Below are positions 1 through 5,658 of a DNA stretch of 5,979 bases, piece after piece. The first letter of the stretch is position 1; the number at the start of each line of letters is the position of its first letter. The position numbers and the translations under genes were made by a program. The notes beneath the pieces are model-generated. The model did no database searches and was not told the origin of the DNA. It was given only the letters and a program-made list of their open reading frames with translations. This DNA is from Thermoplasmata archaeon (GTDB taxonomy: Archaea > Thermoplasmatota > Thermoplasmata > Sysuiplasmatales > Sysuiplasmataceae): positions 1 through 5,979 of the forward strand of contig JAJYOM010000101.1 in NCBI GenBank assembly GCA_021796175.1, in the 5' to 3' direction.

Positions 1-154
1 TTGAACTTGTATTTAAATGTACAAACAGCGAAGCGTTCCCCTTTTTCAGTCTGATTTGACCTGACGGGAAGCAGTTACGTGCGGCGATTCACTAAGCCAT
101 ACGGACAATTTCAGCATCCGAGAAGTCCGATCCCGGAGCAACGCGTGGACAAAG

Positions 155-166
155 AAAATATTATAT
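155..166 (+). promoter_or_regulatory. Candidate TATA box for hppA
   Basis: An A/T-only run, AAAATATTATAT, follows the purine-rich AAAG, which could act as a BRE. It stands out in an otherwise mixed-composition leader. Archaeal TATA boxes are centred about 26 bases before the transcription start, which would put the start near 185-189. That leaves a leader of only about 12-16 bases, just long enough to include the Shine-Dalgarno site. The call rests on composition and spacing only. Confidence 0.42.
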
Positions 167-187
167 CGGAGCAAAATTTCCTCAAAC

Positions 188-193
188 GAGGAG
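188..193 (+). promoter_or_regulatory. Shine-Dalgarno site of hppA
   Basis: GAGGAG lies 7 bases before the ATG at 201 and complements the CCUCC-containing 3' end of archaeal 16S rRNA. It is the clearest ribosome binding site in the window and fixes the hppA start. The sua5 and purE starts lack such a site. Confidence 0.75.
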
Positions 194-200
194 CTTTCAC

Positions 201-2267
201 ATGTCTACTCTGGAAATCTTCGTGATTATAGCTGCAATAATAGCTCTCATATACGCTCTGGTCCAGACTTTGCTGATACTCAGAATGGAAGAGGGCGAAC
301 CGAAAATGGTTGAGATAGCAAGAGCTATCCAGGCAGGCTCAAAGGCATTTCTGAACAGGCAGTACACCACCGTCGCGATAGCCGCTGCTGCACTGACAGT
401 ACTGATTGCGCTTGTCCCGAAGCTCGGCTCACAGCCCGGCTGGATGGAAGCAATAGGATTTGCGCTTGGTGCAGCGAGTTCTGCAGTCGCAGGCTACATA
501 AGCATGAACGTTGCAATCAGGTCAAATGTCAGAACGGCGCAGGCCGCGAAGAAGTCACTCAAGCATGGTCTTTCCGTCGCTTTCCGCGGCGGAAGTGTAA
601 CTGGAATCACGGTCGTGGGATTTGCAGTTCTGGGACTTGCTCTGCTCCTTATCTTTTACGGCGGAAATCCGGAAGATATGCTTGGCTACATGTTCGGTGC
701 ATCTCTTGTAAGCCTGTTTGCAAGGGTTGGCGGCGGCATATACACCAAGGGCGCCGACGTTGGCGCAGACCTGATCGGTAAGGTTGAAGTTGGTATTCCA
801 GAAGATGATCCGAGGAATCCAGCCGTCATTGCAGATAACGTTGGCGACAATGTGGGTGACTGTGCAGGCATGGGTGCCGACGTCTTCGAGTCATACGCAG
901 TCACAATAGTTGCTGCGATGGTTCTTGGCGGCACGCTTCTAAGCGTGAAGTCACTCTTCGGAAACAAGGCAGTAACATACCCGCTTGTGGTGGCTGCTGT
1001 CGCCATAATTGCATCCATCATAGGCGTGTTCTTTGTACGCCTCGGCAAGTCGCAAAACATCATGGGCGCCCTCTATAAAGGAGTAATCGCAACTGGCGCA
1101 ATTGCTGTGGTCGGCTTCTATATAGTGACCTATTCGCTTTTCACAGGGCCATACATGATGAAGTTCTTCGCCGATTCTGTTATCGGCATTATAGTCGTTG
1201 GCCTGATTATGGCGATCACCGACTATTATACAGATACTGCATTCACGCCTGTGAAGACAATTGCAAAGGCATCGACCACAGGGGCTGGAACCACCATTAT
1301 CACTGGTCTGGGCTGGGGACTCCAGTCATCCTTCTTCCAGACGCTGACTATTGTCAGTGCTGTTCTGCTTTCCTATGTAATAACAGGTGGAGGCATTACT
1401 TCCACTCTTTCCGAAACGGGGTTGTACGGAATAAGCATCACGGCAGTAGCGATGCTCTCAATGACCGGCATAATACTGGCGGTCGACGCCTTTGGTCCGA
1501 TAACAGACAACGCCGGCGGAATTGCTGAAATGGCGGGACTTCCTGAAGAGGTCAGGAGCAGAACAGATCCGCTGGACGCTGTTGGCAACACCACAAAAGC
1601 TATAACGAAAGGGTACGCGGTGGGCTCGGCGGCGCTCGGCGCCATCGCCATATTTGCCGCTTACTACACTTACATAAACAGCCACGGATACACCAACCTT
1701 GCGATTAACGACCCGCTTGTCTTTGGCGGGCTTTTCATTGGTGCGACACTTCCGTTTCTCTTCACTTCATTCCTGATGGGTGCTGTTGGCCGTGCCGCGC
1801 AGTCGATTGTTGTCGAGGTGAGACGCCAGTTCAAGGCGAATCCCGGTATACTCGAAGGAAGGGACAAGCCGGATTACGGAAAGTGCGTGGACGTGGTGAC
1901 AAAAGAGGCGCTCAGGCAGCTGGTTGTTCCAGCCATTGTGGCAGTAGCTTCGCCCGTCCTTGTCGGAATATTCCTTGGTCCGACCGCTCTCGCCGGACTC
2001 CTGATTGGCGTGGTGATCAGCGGCTTCTCCCTCGCAATAATGATGACAGTCGGCGGAGCCGCGTGGGACAATGGAAAGAAGCTGATCGAAACTGGTCAAT
2101 ATGGTGGAAAGGGCTCTGAGGCGCACAAGGCCGCGGTGGTTGGCGATACAGTCGGTGATGCGACAAAGGATACGGCAGGACCGGCCATAAATCCGCTGAT
2201 CAAGGTTGTCAATACAGTTTCCGTCCTGTTCATTGCAGTTCTGATAACATTACATGCACTATTATGA
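201..2267 (+). CDS. hppA: Membrane-bound proton-translocating pyrophosphatase, K+-independent type
   Basis: This 688-residue integral membrane enzyme hydrolyses PPi to two phosphates and pumps H+ across the cytoplasmic membrane. Its length is normal for the family, and it is rich in hydrophobic helices from residue 5 to the C-terminus. Visible substrate-site motifs are DVGADLIGKVE (186-196), the Asp-rich DNVGDNVGD (212-220) with its following AGMGAD segment, FGPITDNAGGIAEM (431-444), and GDTVGDATKDTAGPAINPLIK (648-668). In GNTTKAITKG (462-471), Lys466 and Thr469 occupy the positions that distinguish K+-independent enzymes (Lys and Thr) from K+-dependent ones (Ala and Gly/Ala). Glu230, three residues after Asp227, is the membrane Glu in the position typical of prokaryotic enzymes. 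The start is fixed by GAGGAG 7 bases upstream. The gene has its own candidate promoter and is followed by sua5 on the same strand after 50 bases. It is intact, with no missing motif. The family is certain; the ion specificity is inferred from signature residues. Confidence 0.97.
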   Translation: MSTLEIFVIIAAIIALIYALVQTLLILRMEEGEPKMVEIARAIQAGSKAFLNRQYTTVAIAAAALTVLIALVPKLGSQPGWMEAIGFALGAASSAVAGYISMNVAIRSNVRTAQAAKKSLKHGLSVAFRGGSVTGITVVGFAVLGLALLLIFYGGNPEDMLGYMFGASLVSLFARVGGGIYTKGADVGADLIGKVEVGIPEDDPRNPAVIADNVGDNVGDCAGMGADVFESYAVTIVAAMVLGGTLLSVKSLFGNKAVTYPLVVAAVAIIASIIGVFFVRLGKSQNIMGALYKGVIATGAIAVVGFYIVTYSLFTGPYMMKFFADSVIGIIVVGLIMAITDYYTDTAFTPVKTIAKASTTGAGTTIITGLGWGLQSSFFQTLTIVSAVLLSYVITGGGITSTLSETGLYGISITAVAMLSMTGIILAVDAFGPITDNAGGIAEMAGLPEEVRSRTDPLDAVGNTTKAITKGYAVGSAALGAIAIFAAYYTYINSHGYTNLAINDPLVFGGLFIGATLPFLFTSFLMGAVGRAAQSIVVEVRRQFKANPGILEGRDKPDYGKCVDVVTKEALRQLVVPAIVAVASPVLVGIFLGPTALAGLLIGVVISGFSLAIMMTVGGAAWDNGKKLIETGQYGGKGSEAHKAAVVGDTVGDATKDTAGPAINPLIKVVNTVSVLFIAVLITLHALL

Positions 2268-2287
2268 ATGAACGCAGGAGGCAAACA

Positions 2288-2295
2288 TTTTAACA
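2288..2295 (+). promoter_or_regulatory. Candidate TATA box for leaderless sua5 mRNA
   Basis: TTTTAACA sits at -30 to -23 relative to the A of the ATG at 2318, preceded by the purine-rich GGCAAACA, which could serve as a BRE. No Shine-Dalgarno site lies before that ATG. This is the expected layout when transcription begins at or next to the start codon. The match to the TATA consensus is moderate, so the call depends mainly on spacing. Confidence 0.5.
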
Positions 2296-2300
2296 AATAC

Positions 2301-2311
2301 CTTTTCTGTTT
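2301..2311 (+). terminator. Possible T-rich terminator after hppA
   Basis: CTTTTCTGTTT in the hppA-sua5 gap resembles the U-rich tracts at which archaeal RNA polymerase terminates without a hairpin. It follows the hppA stop by about 35 bases. It also overlaps the initiator region of the proposed sua5 promoter, so it may have no terminating role and hppA transcripts could read into sua5. Confidence 0.25.
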
Positions 2312-2317
2312 ACATTC

Positions 2318-3436
2318 ATGCAGGATCATTTCAGCACGGTGCTTCTTCGTCGTTCAAGGGGTTTGATACCTCGTGACCGCCTGCAGGCAGCAGGTGCGGC
2401 AATTCGGGAAGGGAAGGTCGTTGTGTTTCCCACGGAGACTGTCTATGGAATGGGTGCGGATGCACTCAATGAATTGGCTGTGAAGAGGATATTTGCCATC
2501 AAGGGGAGACCCCTCGACAATCCTGTCATTGCGCATGTCGGAAGCATGGCGCAGGTCGGAAGTCTCGCTGTCAGGGTGCCGGCAGTGGCGCATCGCCTCA
2601 TGGAAACCTTCTGGCCAGGCCCGCTGACGTTAGTTCTCAGACGAAAGGATTCTGTGCCTTCGGCCATTTCTGGCGGACTGGGCACCATATCAGTCAGGAT
2701 GCCGCGAAATGAGACCGCGCTATTCCTGATAGAGGCTGCTGGCACGCCTGTAGCGGCGCCCAGCGCAAACCTCAGCGGCAGGCCAAGCATAACATCCTAC
2801 ACGGATGCAGTGAGGGAGCTGAACGGAAAAGTCGATTTCATTATCGACGGGGGTAAGTCGGACATCGGTGTTGAATCCACCGTGCTGGATCTGACAGGAA
2901 AAGTTCCTCTGCTGCTCAGGCCGGGGGGGCTGCCCGTAGAGCAGATAGAGCGCGTAATCGGAAGAGTCAGTATACACCCGGCGGCCAGGGGCATTACAGA
3001 GTTCAGAGGGAAAGCGCCATCCCCTGGAATGAAATACAGACACTACGCACCGGTACACTCAAGAGTCGTGCTTTTTGAGACACAGCCACGGGTAGGCAGC
3101 GCAATCTGCGACGCAAGGGACAAGCTCTACGCATCCGGCTACAGTGTCGCTCTACTTCTGACAGAAGAAACGCATGTGGACGAAGGTACGGTGGTGAGAC
3201 TTGGCAGCAGGAAGGATGCGGAGACTATAGCTAGAAATCTCTTCACCTCACTCAGGAAGCTTGACAGAAGCGGGTTTGATTTCATACTTGCAGAAGGCAT
3301 AACTGAAGAGGGCATCGGCCTTGCAGTGATGAACAGACTCCGGAGAGCATCAGGCGGGCTATCTGCCTCGGGAGTGGACGCAATCTGCGCTGCCGGAAGG
3401 AGGAATCAGATGAATTCCTCCGGTCCGTCAGGATAG
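2318..3436 (+). CDS. sua5: L-threonylcarbamoyladenylate synthase (Sua5/YrdC/YwlC family)
   Basis: This cytoplasmic enzyme makes threonylcarbamoyl-AMP from threonine, bicarbonate and ATP, releasing PPi; the product feeds the Kae1/KEOPS step of t6A37 modification in ANN-decoding tRNAs. The 372 residues show the two-domain Sua5 layout. The YrdC domain (about 15-205) has FPTETVYGMGADA (37-49), KGRPLDNP (62-69), WPGPLTLVL (99-107), PSANLSGRPS (148-157) and GVESTVLDL (184-192). The linker SPGMKYRHYAP (235-245) is characteristic of Sua5. The C-terminal Sua5 domain ends in GIGLAVMNRLRRAS (332-345). The last 27 residues go beyond the usual end, look low in complexity and run over the 3' end of purK on the other strand. 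The ATG at 2318 is preferred for its fit to the family N-terminus and a TATA-like element at -26; no Shine-Dalgarno site is visible. A run of seven G at 2933-2939 does not disturb the frame. Confidence 0.96.
   Translation: MQDHFSTVLLRRSRGLIPRDRLQAAGAAIREGKVVVFPTETVYGMGADALNELAVKRIFAIKGRPLDNPVIAHVGSMAQVGSLAVRVPAVAHRLMETFWPGPLTLVLRRKDSVPSAISGGLGTISVRMPRNETALFLIEAAGTPVAAPSANLSGRPSITSYTDAVRELNGKVDFIIDGGKSDIGVESTVLDLTGKVPLLLRPGGLPVEQIERVIGRVSIHPAARGITEFRGKAPSPGMKYRHYAPVHSRVVLFETQPRVGSAICDARDKLYASGYSVALLLTEETHVDEGTVVRLGSRKDAETIARNLFTSLRKLDRSGFDFILAEGITEEGIGLAVMNRLRRASGGLSASGVDAICAAGRRNQMNSSGPSG
3399..3421. other. Hairpin in the convergent sua5/purK overlap
   Basis: GGAGGAAT (3399-3406) and ATTCCTCC (3414-3421) are perfect inverted repeats of 8 bases around a 7-base loop. 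The structure straddles the stop of purK (3406-3408) and lies within the final codons of sua5. No T-run follows on either strand, so it is not a classic intrinsic terminator. It could stabilise the 3' ends of the two converging transcripts or be coincidental. Confidence 0.4.
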
Positions 3437-4488
3437 ACTATTCTGGAAAGCTCTTCGGTCTTCTTTCTGAGAGCCGTTATTGTCCCTGCAGTGAGGTTGA
3501 CATGTCCAACCTTCCTCCTCTTTCGAATTCCCTTTTTACCGTACCAGTATATTGAAGTTCCCGGAACAGCCAGAATCTCAAGCTCCAGCCTCTTTTGCAT
3601 CTCGATTCCTATCATATTGAGGACACCGCTCGGAGTGTAGAGTTCTGGCTCAGGAATCGGGAGCCCTGTGATTGCCCGCAGATGCTGCTCAAACTGTGAT
3701 ATGGAGGAGCCGCGCAATGTATGGTGGCCGGTATTATGGACCCTCGGGGCGATCTCATTAATTATGGCCTTCCCGTCCCTGATAAAAAATTCTATTCCCA
3801 TTACACCAACATAATTGAGACTTTCCATGACTGAGGACGCGATGCTACCCATTCCGCAGTCGTCAAACGGTGCGGAGTTATAGAACAGCATGCCCCTCAG
3901 ATTCAGGTTGAACGACGGCTTGTGGGCCCTGAATGAGCCGTCTATACCCCGTGATGCAATTATCGATGCTTCCGAGTCGAAATCTATCATTTCCTCGACA
4001 ACGAATCTGTCGCGTATCTCTATCTCAGTGCTGGAAAGGTTTGAGCGGTTTACAAAAAACTGGCCCTTTCCATCGTAACCCCCCCTGGAAGACTTTATAA
4101 CCGCTCTGCCGAACCTTGACGCGATCCTCTTCGCCTCCCCTGCATCAGCGGCAACCTCAAATTCTGCAACGGGATAGCCGTGATCCCTCAGATATTCCTT
4201 TTCCAGGATTCTCTCTCTCTTGAGTTCTATTGGCTCCAGACCAGGCATGAGTTTTCCAGATTTAGAGGCGTACTGAAGTGCGCGCCCGTTCACATGCTCG
4301 AACTCATAAGTGATCACGTCGCATTTTTCAACAAAACTCCTGTAGGATTCGACGGGGAAGTACCTGTCCGATATCCTGGCGGCCGGCCCCGCAATCTCGT
4401 CAAGCACGTAGTATTCATTGAGCAGTTTCCTGCCCTCAAGTATAGTCATCCAGCCGAGTTGGCCCGAGCCGATTATTCCGACCTTCAT
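3406..4488 (-). CDS. purK: 5-(carboxyamino)imidazole ribonucleotide synthase (ATP-grasp)
   Basis: PurK uses ATP and bicarbonate to convert AIR to N5-CAIR in de novo purine synthesis; PurE, encoded just upstream, then rearranges the product. The 360 residues have the family's three-part ATP-grasp build. The N-terminal nucleotide-like fold opens with IGSGQLGWM (6-14), where Trp13 replaces the more usual Arg or Lys. YEFEHVN (61-67) follows. The ATP-grasp core has KSSRGGYDGKGQF (132-144), VVEEMIDF (163-170) and the metal/substrate segment NEIAPRVHNTGHHT (244-257), followed by SQFEQHLRAITGLP (264-277). The C-terminal part has WYGKKGIRKRRKVGHVNL (315-332). The ATG at 4488 begins MKVGIIGSGQ, a standard family start. 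It lies 23 bases after the purE stop with no clear Shine-Dalgarno site, so translation may depend on purE. A 9-base duplication covers this start region. The 3' end overlaps sua5 by 31 bases in convergent orientation. Confidence 0.96.
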   Translation of the reverse strand: MKVGIIGSGQLGWMTILEGRKLLNEYYVLDEIAGPAARISDRYFPVESYRSFVEKCDVITYEFEHVNGRALQYASKSGKLMPGLEPIELKRERILEKEYLRDHGYPVAEFEVAADAGEAKRIASRFGRAVIKSSRGGYDGKGQFFVNRSNLSSTEIEIRDRFVVEEMIDFDSEASIIASRGIDGSFRAHKPSFNLNLRGMLFYNSAPFDDCGMGSIASSVMESLNYVGVMGIEFFIRDGKAIINEIAPRVHNTGHHTLRGSSISQFEQHLRAITGLPIPEPELYTPSGVLNMIGIEMQKRLELEILAVPGTSIYWYGKKGIRKRRKVGHVNLTAGTITALRKKTEELSRIVYPDGPEEFI

Positions 4489-4501
4489 CTGTCTTCATCT
4501 G
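4483..4501 (-). repeat. Tandem 9-base repeat over the purK start codon
   Basis: On the minus strand CAGATGAAG occurs twice with a 10-base period (4501-4493 and 4491-4483). Each copy contains an ATGAAG. The downstream copy provides the purK start. The upstream ATG at 4498 is out of frame and would read only 20 codons before a stop near 4436. Confidence 0.7.
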
Positions 4502-4511
4502 CCTGCCGTAA

Positions 4512-4985
4512 CTATGGCAGCTCAGTCGCCAGAACCTCATCCGTCTGATCCTTTATGAATCCTATCAGTTTCTCCCTGAGCTTACGATGTTTCAGAGAGA
4601 GTATCCGAAGAGCGATCAATGCGGCATTCCTTGCATTTCCTATTGCAACAGTTGCGACCGGAACGCCTGCAGGCATCTGCACTATGGAAAGAAGCGAGTC
4701 AAGTCCGTTGAGATGCTTCGACGGCACCGGGACGCCTATGACCGGCAGCTCTGTAAGTGAGGCCACCATGCCCGGAAGGTGAGCTGCACCGCCTGCACCG
4801 GCGATAATAACCTCTACACCCCTGCCCGCCGCATTCTGTGCGTAATCGTACATAAGCTGCGGCGTCCTGTGAGCAGAGACGACACTATACTCTGTTTCAA
4901 CGCCGAATGTGCGAAGTAACTCGACAGCATCCTTCATTACTTCGAAATCGCTCTTGCTCCCCATTATTACACTTACAAGAGGCAT
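4512..4985 (-). CDS. purE: N5-carboxyaminoimidazole ribonucleotide mutase (class I PurE)
   Basis: PurE moves the carboxyl group of N5-CAIR from N5 to C4, giving CAIR, right after the PurK step. From the ATG at 4985 it is 157 residues, a normal length for the single-domain enzyme that assembles as an octamer. Family motifs are MGSKSD (8-13), SAHRTP (37-42) with the catalytic His39, GAGGAAHLPGM (63-73) and GLDSLLSIVQMP (94-105). With purK next door, this is the two-step ATP-dependent route rather than a class II AIR carboxylase. A TTG two codons upstream (4991) would add Met-Ser. I prefer the ATG because TTTTATAA lies at -29 to -22 from it and no Shine-Dalgarno site is present, as expected for a leaderless message. 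purE and purK are very likely cotranscribed. Confidence 0.96.
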   Translation of the reverse strand: MPLVSVIMGSKSDFEVMKDAVELLRTFGVETEYSVVSAHRTPQLMYDYAQNAAGRGVEVIIAGAGGAAHLPGMVASLTELPVIGVPVPSKHLNGLDSLLSIVQMPAGVPVATVAIGNARNAALIALRILSLKHRKLREKLIGFIKDQTDEVLATELP

Positions 4986-5006
4986 GGACAAAGTATCCCG
5001 ACTTCC

Positions 5007-5014
5007 TTATAAAA
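5007..5014 (-). promoter_or_regulatory. TATA box of the purEK operon
   Basis: Read on the minus strand, TTTTATAA is a close match to the archaeal TATA consensus. Its centre is about 25.5 bases upstream of the A of the purE ATG at 4985, the canonical distance to a transcription start. It lies in the 76-base gap after the PEBP gene, so purEK appears to have its own promoter and a leaderless transcript. Confidence 0.65.
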
Positions 5015-5061
5015 GCTCTATCGCAGGAAATGACGAAAACAGCCGCCCCGGATGAACATCG

Positions 5062-5565
5062 CTACCTTCCATACTGGCCAATAAGCTCCGCGCTGCCGAC
5101 GACGTGCGTCTTCATCGCCTTCTCCACATCATGTTTGCTGCAGCCGCGCCTTAGTGAAAGGTTGGAAGTAAGAGCGTATAGCTTGAAGTGGTAAGAATGG
5201 GGAGCTCCCCGAGGCGGACATGGACCCGAATAAGAGGAATTGCCGAAATCGTTCGTCCCCTGGATACATTCTGCAGGCAGTCGGCCCTCTTCAATGAACC
5301 TCCTGTTGCCGCCTATATTGAAGACTACCCAGTGGACAAATGTGCTGCCGGGTGCATCCGGATCATCCACTATGAGTGCAAATGATGCCGTGCCTTCGGG
5401 CACATCAGTCCAGTGAATCTCAGGAGAAATATCCAACCCGTCACAGGTGTGCCTGGATGGTATCCTCGACCTTTCTGCAAAGGAACTGCTCAGAAGCCTC
5501 GTGTTTATCCCCTCATCCTTAGCCCTTTCCACATGTAGGGTTGATTGTAGATATAACATTTCCAT
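5062..5565 (-). CDS. PEBP family protein (YbhB/YbcL-like)
   Basis: This is a small, probably cytoplasmic protein of the phosphatidylethanolamine-binding / Raf-kinase-inhibitor family. Members bind anionic or phosphorylated ligands in a conserved pocket, but the role of prokaryotic members is not settled. From the ATG at 5565 it has 167 residues, against about 158 for E. coli YbhB. Pocket motifs are RHTCDG with ISPEIHW (38-52), ALIVDDPDAP (63-72), VHWVVFNI (77-84) and GPCPPRG (114-120) followed by HSY (123-125), where most relatives have HRY. No signal peptide is visible. The start is uncertain: the same frame stays open to an ATG at 5595 and a TTG at 5628, but family similarity begins only around residue 20 of the version given here, which favours a short N-terminus. 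The gene lies upstream of purE on the same strand; a 76-base gap with a purE promoter argues against a functional link. Confidence 0.88.
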   Translation of the reverse strand: MEMLYLQSTLHVERAKDEGINTRLLSSSFAERSRIPSRHTCDGLDISPEIHWTDVPEGTASFALIVDDPDAPGSTFVHWVVFNIGGNRRFIEEGRLPAECIQGTNDFGNSSYSGPCPPRGAPHSYHFKLYALTSNLSLRRGCSKHDVEKAMKTHVVGSAELIGQYGR

Positions 5566-5600
5566 GCTGTCAAATTGACCGCGTGACACTTTCATAAGCA

Positions 5601-5640
5601 GGATAAAAGTGCCTGCCGGAACCGGCAATTATCATAAAAA
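5601..5640 (-). promoter_or_regulatory. Candidate promoter region of the PEBP gene, with a dyad
   Basis: Two TATA-like elements lie on the minus strand: TTTTTATG (5640-5633) and TTTTATCC (5608-5601). The first predicts a transcription start near 5610 and would suit the ATG at 5595; the second predicts one near 5578 and would suit the ATG at 5565. Between them is a perfect dyad, TGCCGG-TT-CCGGCA (5627-5614), placed where a repressor could block either element. The TTTTT run could also serve as the U-rich terminator of the upstream gene ending at 5659. Confidence 0.4.
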
Positions 5641-5658
5641 CCAAATTCTCGGGACAAA

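Larger units (their letters stand above)
1..200. other. Intergenic region upstream of hppA
   Basis: No coding region is supported here. The plus-strand frames meet stops early. The minus-strand frames that stay open to the left edge have no ATG or GTG start inside the window. The left end is AT-rich and holds TATTTAAA (10-17) inside a TTGTA/TACAA dyad (7-11 and 20-24), which could be a promoter or operator for something outside the window. Bases 60-150 show no structure I can interpret. The last 50 bases carry the candidate promoter and ribosome binding site of hppA. Confidence 0.6.

Noticed and set aside
686..1063. Minus-strand open frame of 125 codons inside hppA
   Set aside because: It is antisense to strongly conserved pyrophosphatase sequence and its predicted product is biased in composition, as expected for a shadow frame; the other antisense frames in hppA are rejected for the same reason.
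1767..2126. Minus-strand open frame of 119 codons inside the 3' part of hppA
   Set aside because: It overlaps the conserved C-terminal catalytic segment on the opposite strand, has no recognisable motif and has no promoter or ribosome site of its own.
2264..2293. Nine-codon frame overlapping the hppA stop and containing GGAGG
   Set aside because: It is too short, has no ribosome site of its own and overlaps the proposed sua5 promoter.
2933..2939. Run of seven G in sua5 (and a similar run of seven C at 4079-4085 in purK) as possible frameshift sites
   Set aside because: Both reading frames continue with conserved motifs on either side, so there is no frameshift or sequencing error to explain.
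2720..3058. Minus-strand open frame of 112 codons inside sua5
   Set aside because: It is antisense to conserved YrdC and linker motifs and its product resembles no family I know.
201..3436. hppA and sua5 as a functional PPi-recycling unit
   Set aside because: Sua5 does release PPi, but so do many reactions, and sua5 appears to have its own promoter; adjacency alone does not support a shared system.
4180..4548. Plus-strand open frame of 122 codons across the purE-purK junction
   Set aside because: It is antisense to the conserved N-terminus of PurK and has no initiation signal or recognisable product.
5566..5628. Longer PEBP start at the TTG at 5628
   Set aside because: It would put the candidate TATA element and the dyad inside the coding sequence and add about 40 residues before family similarity begins. 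The ATG at 5595 remains possible.
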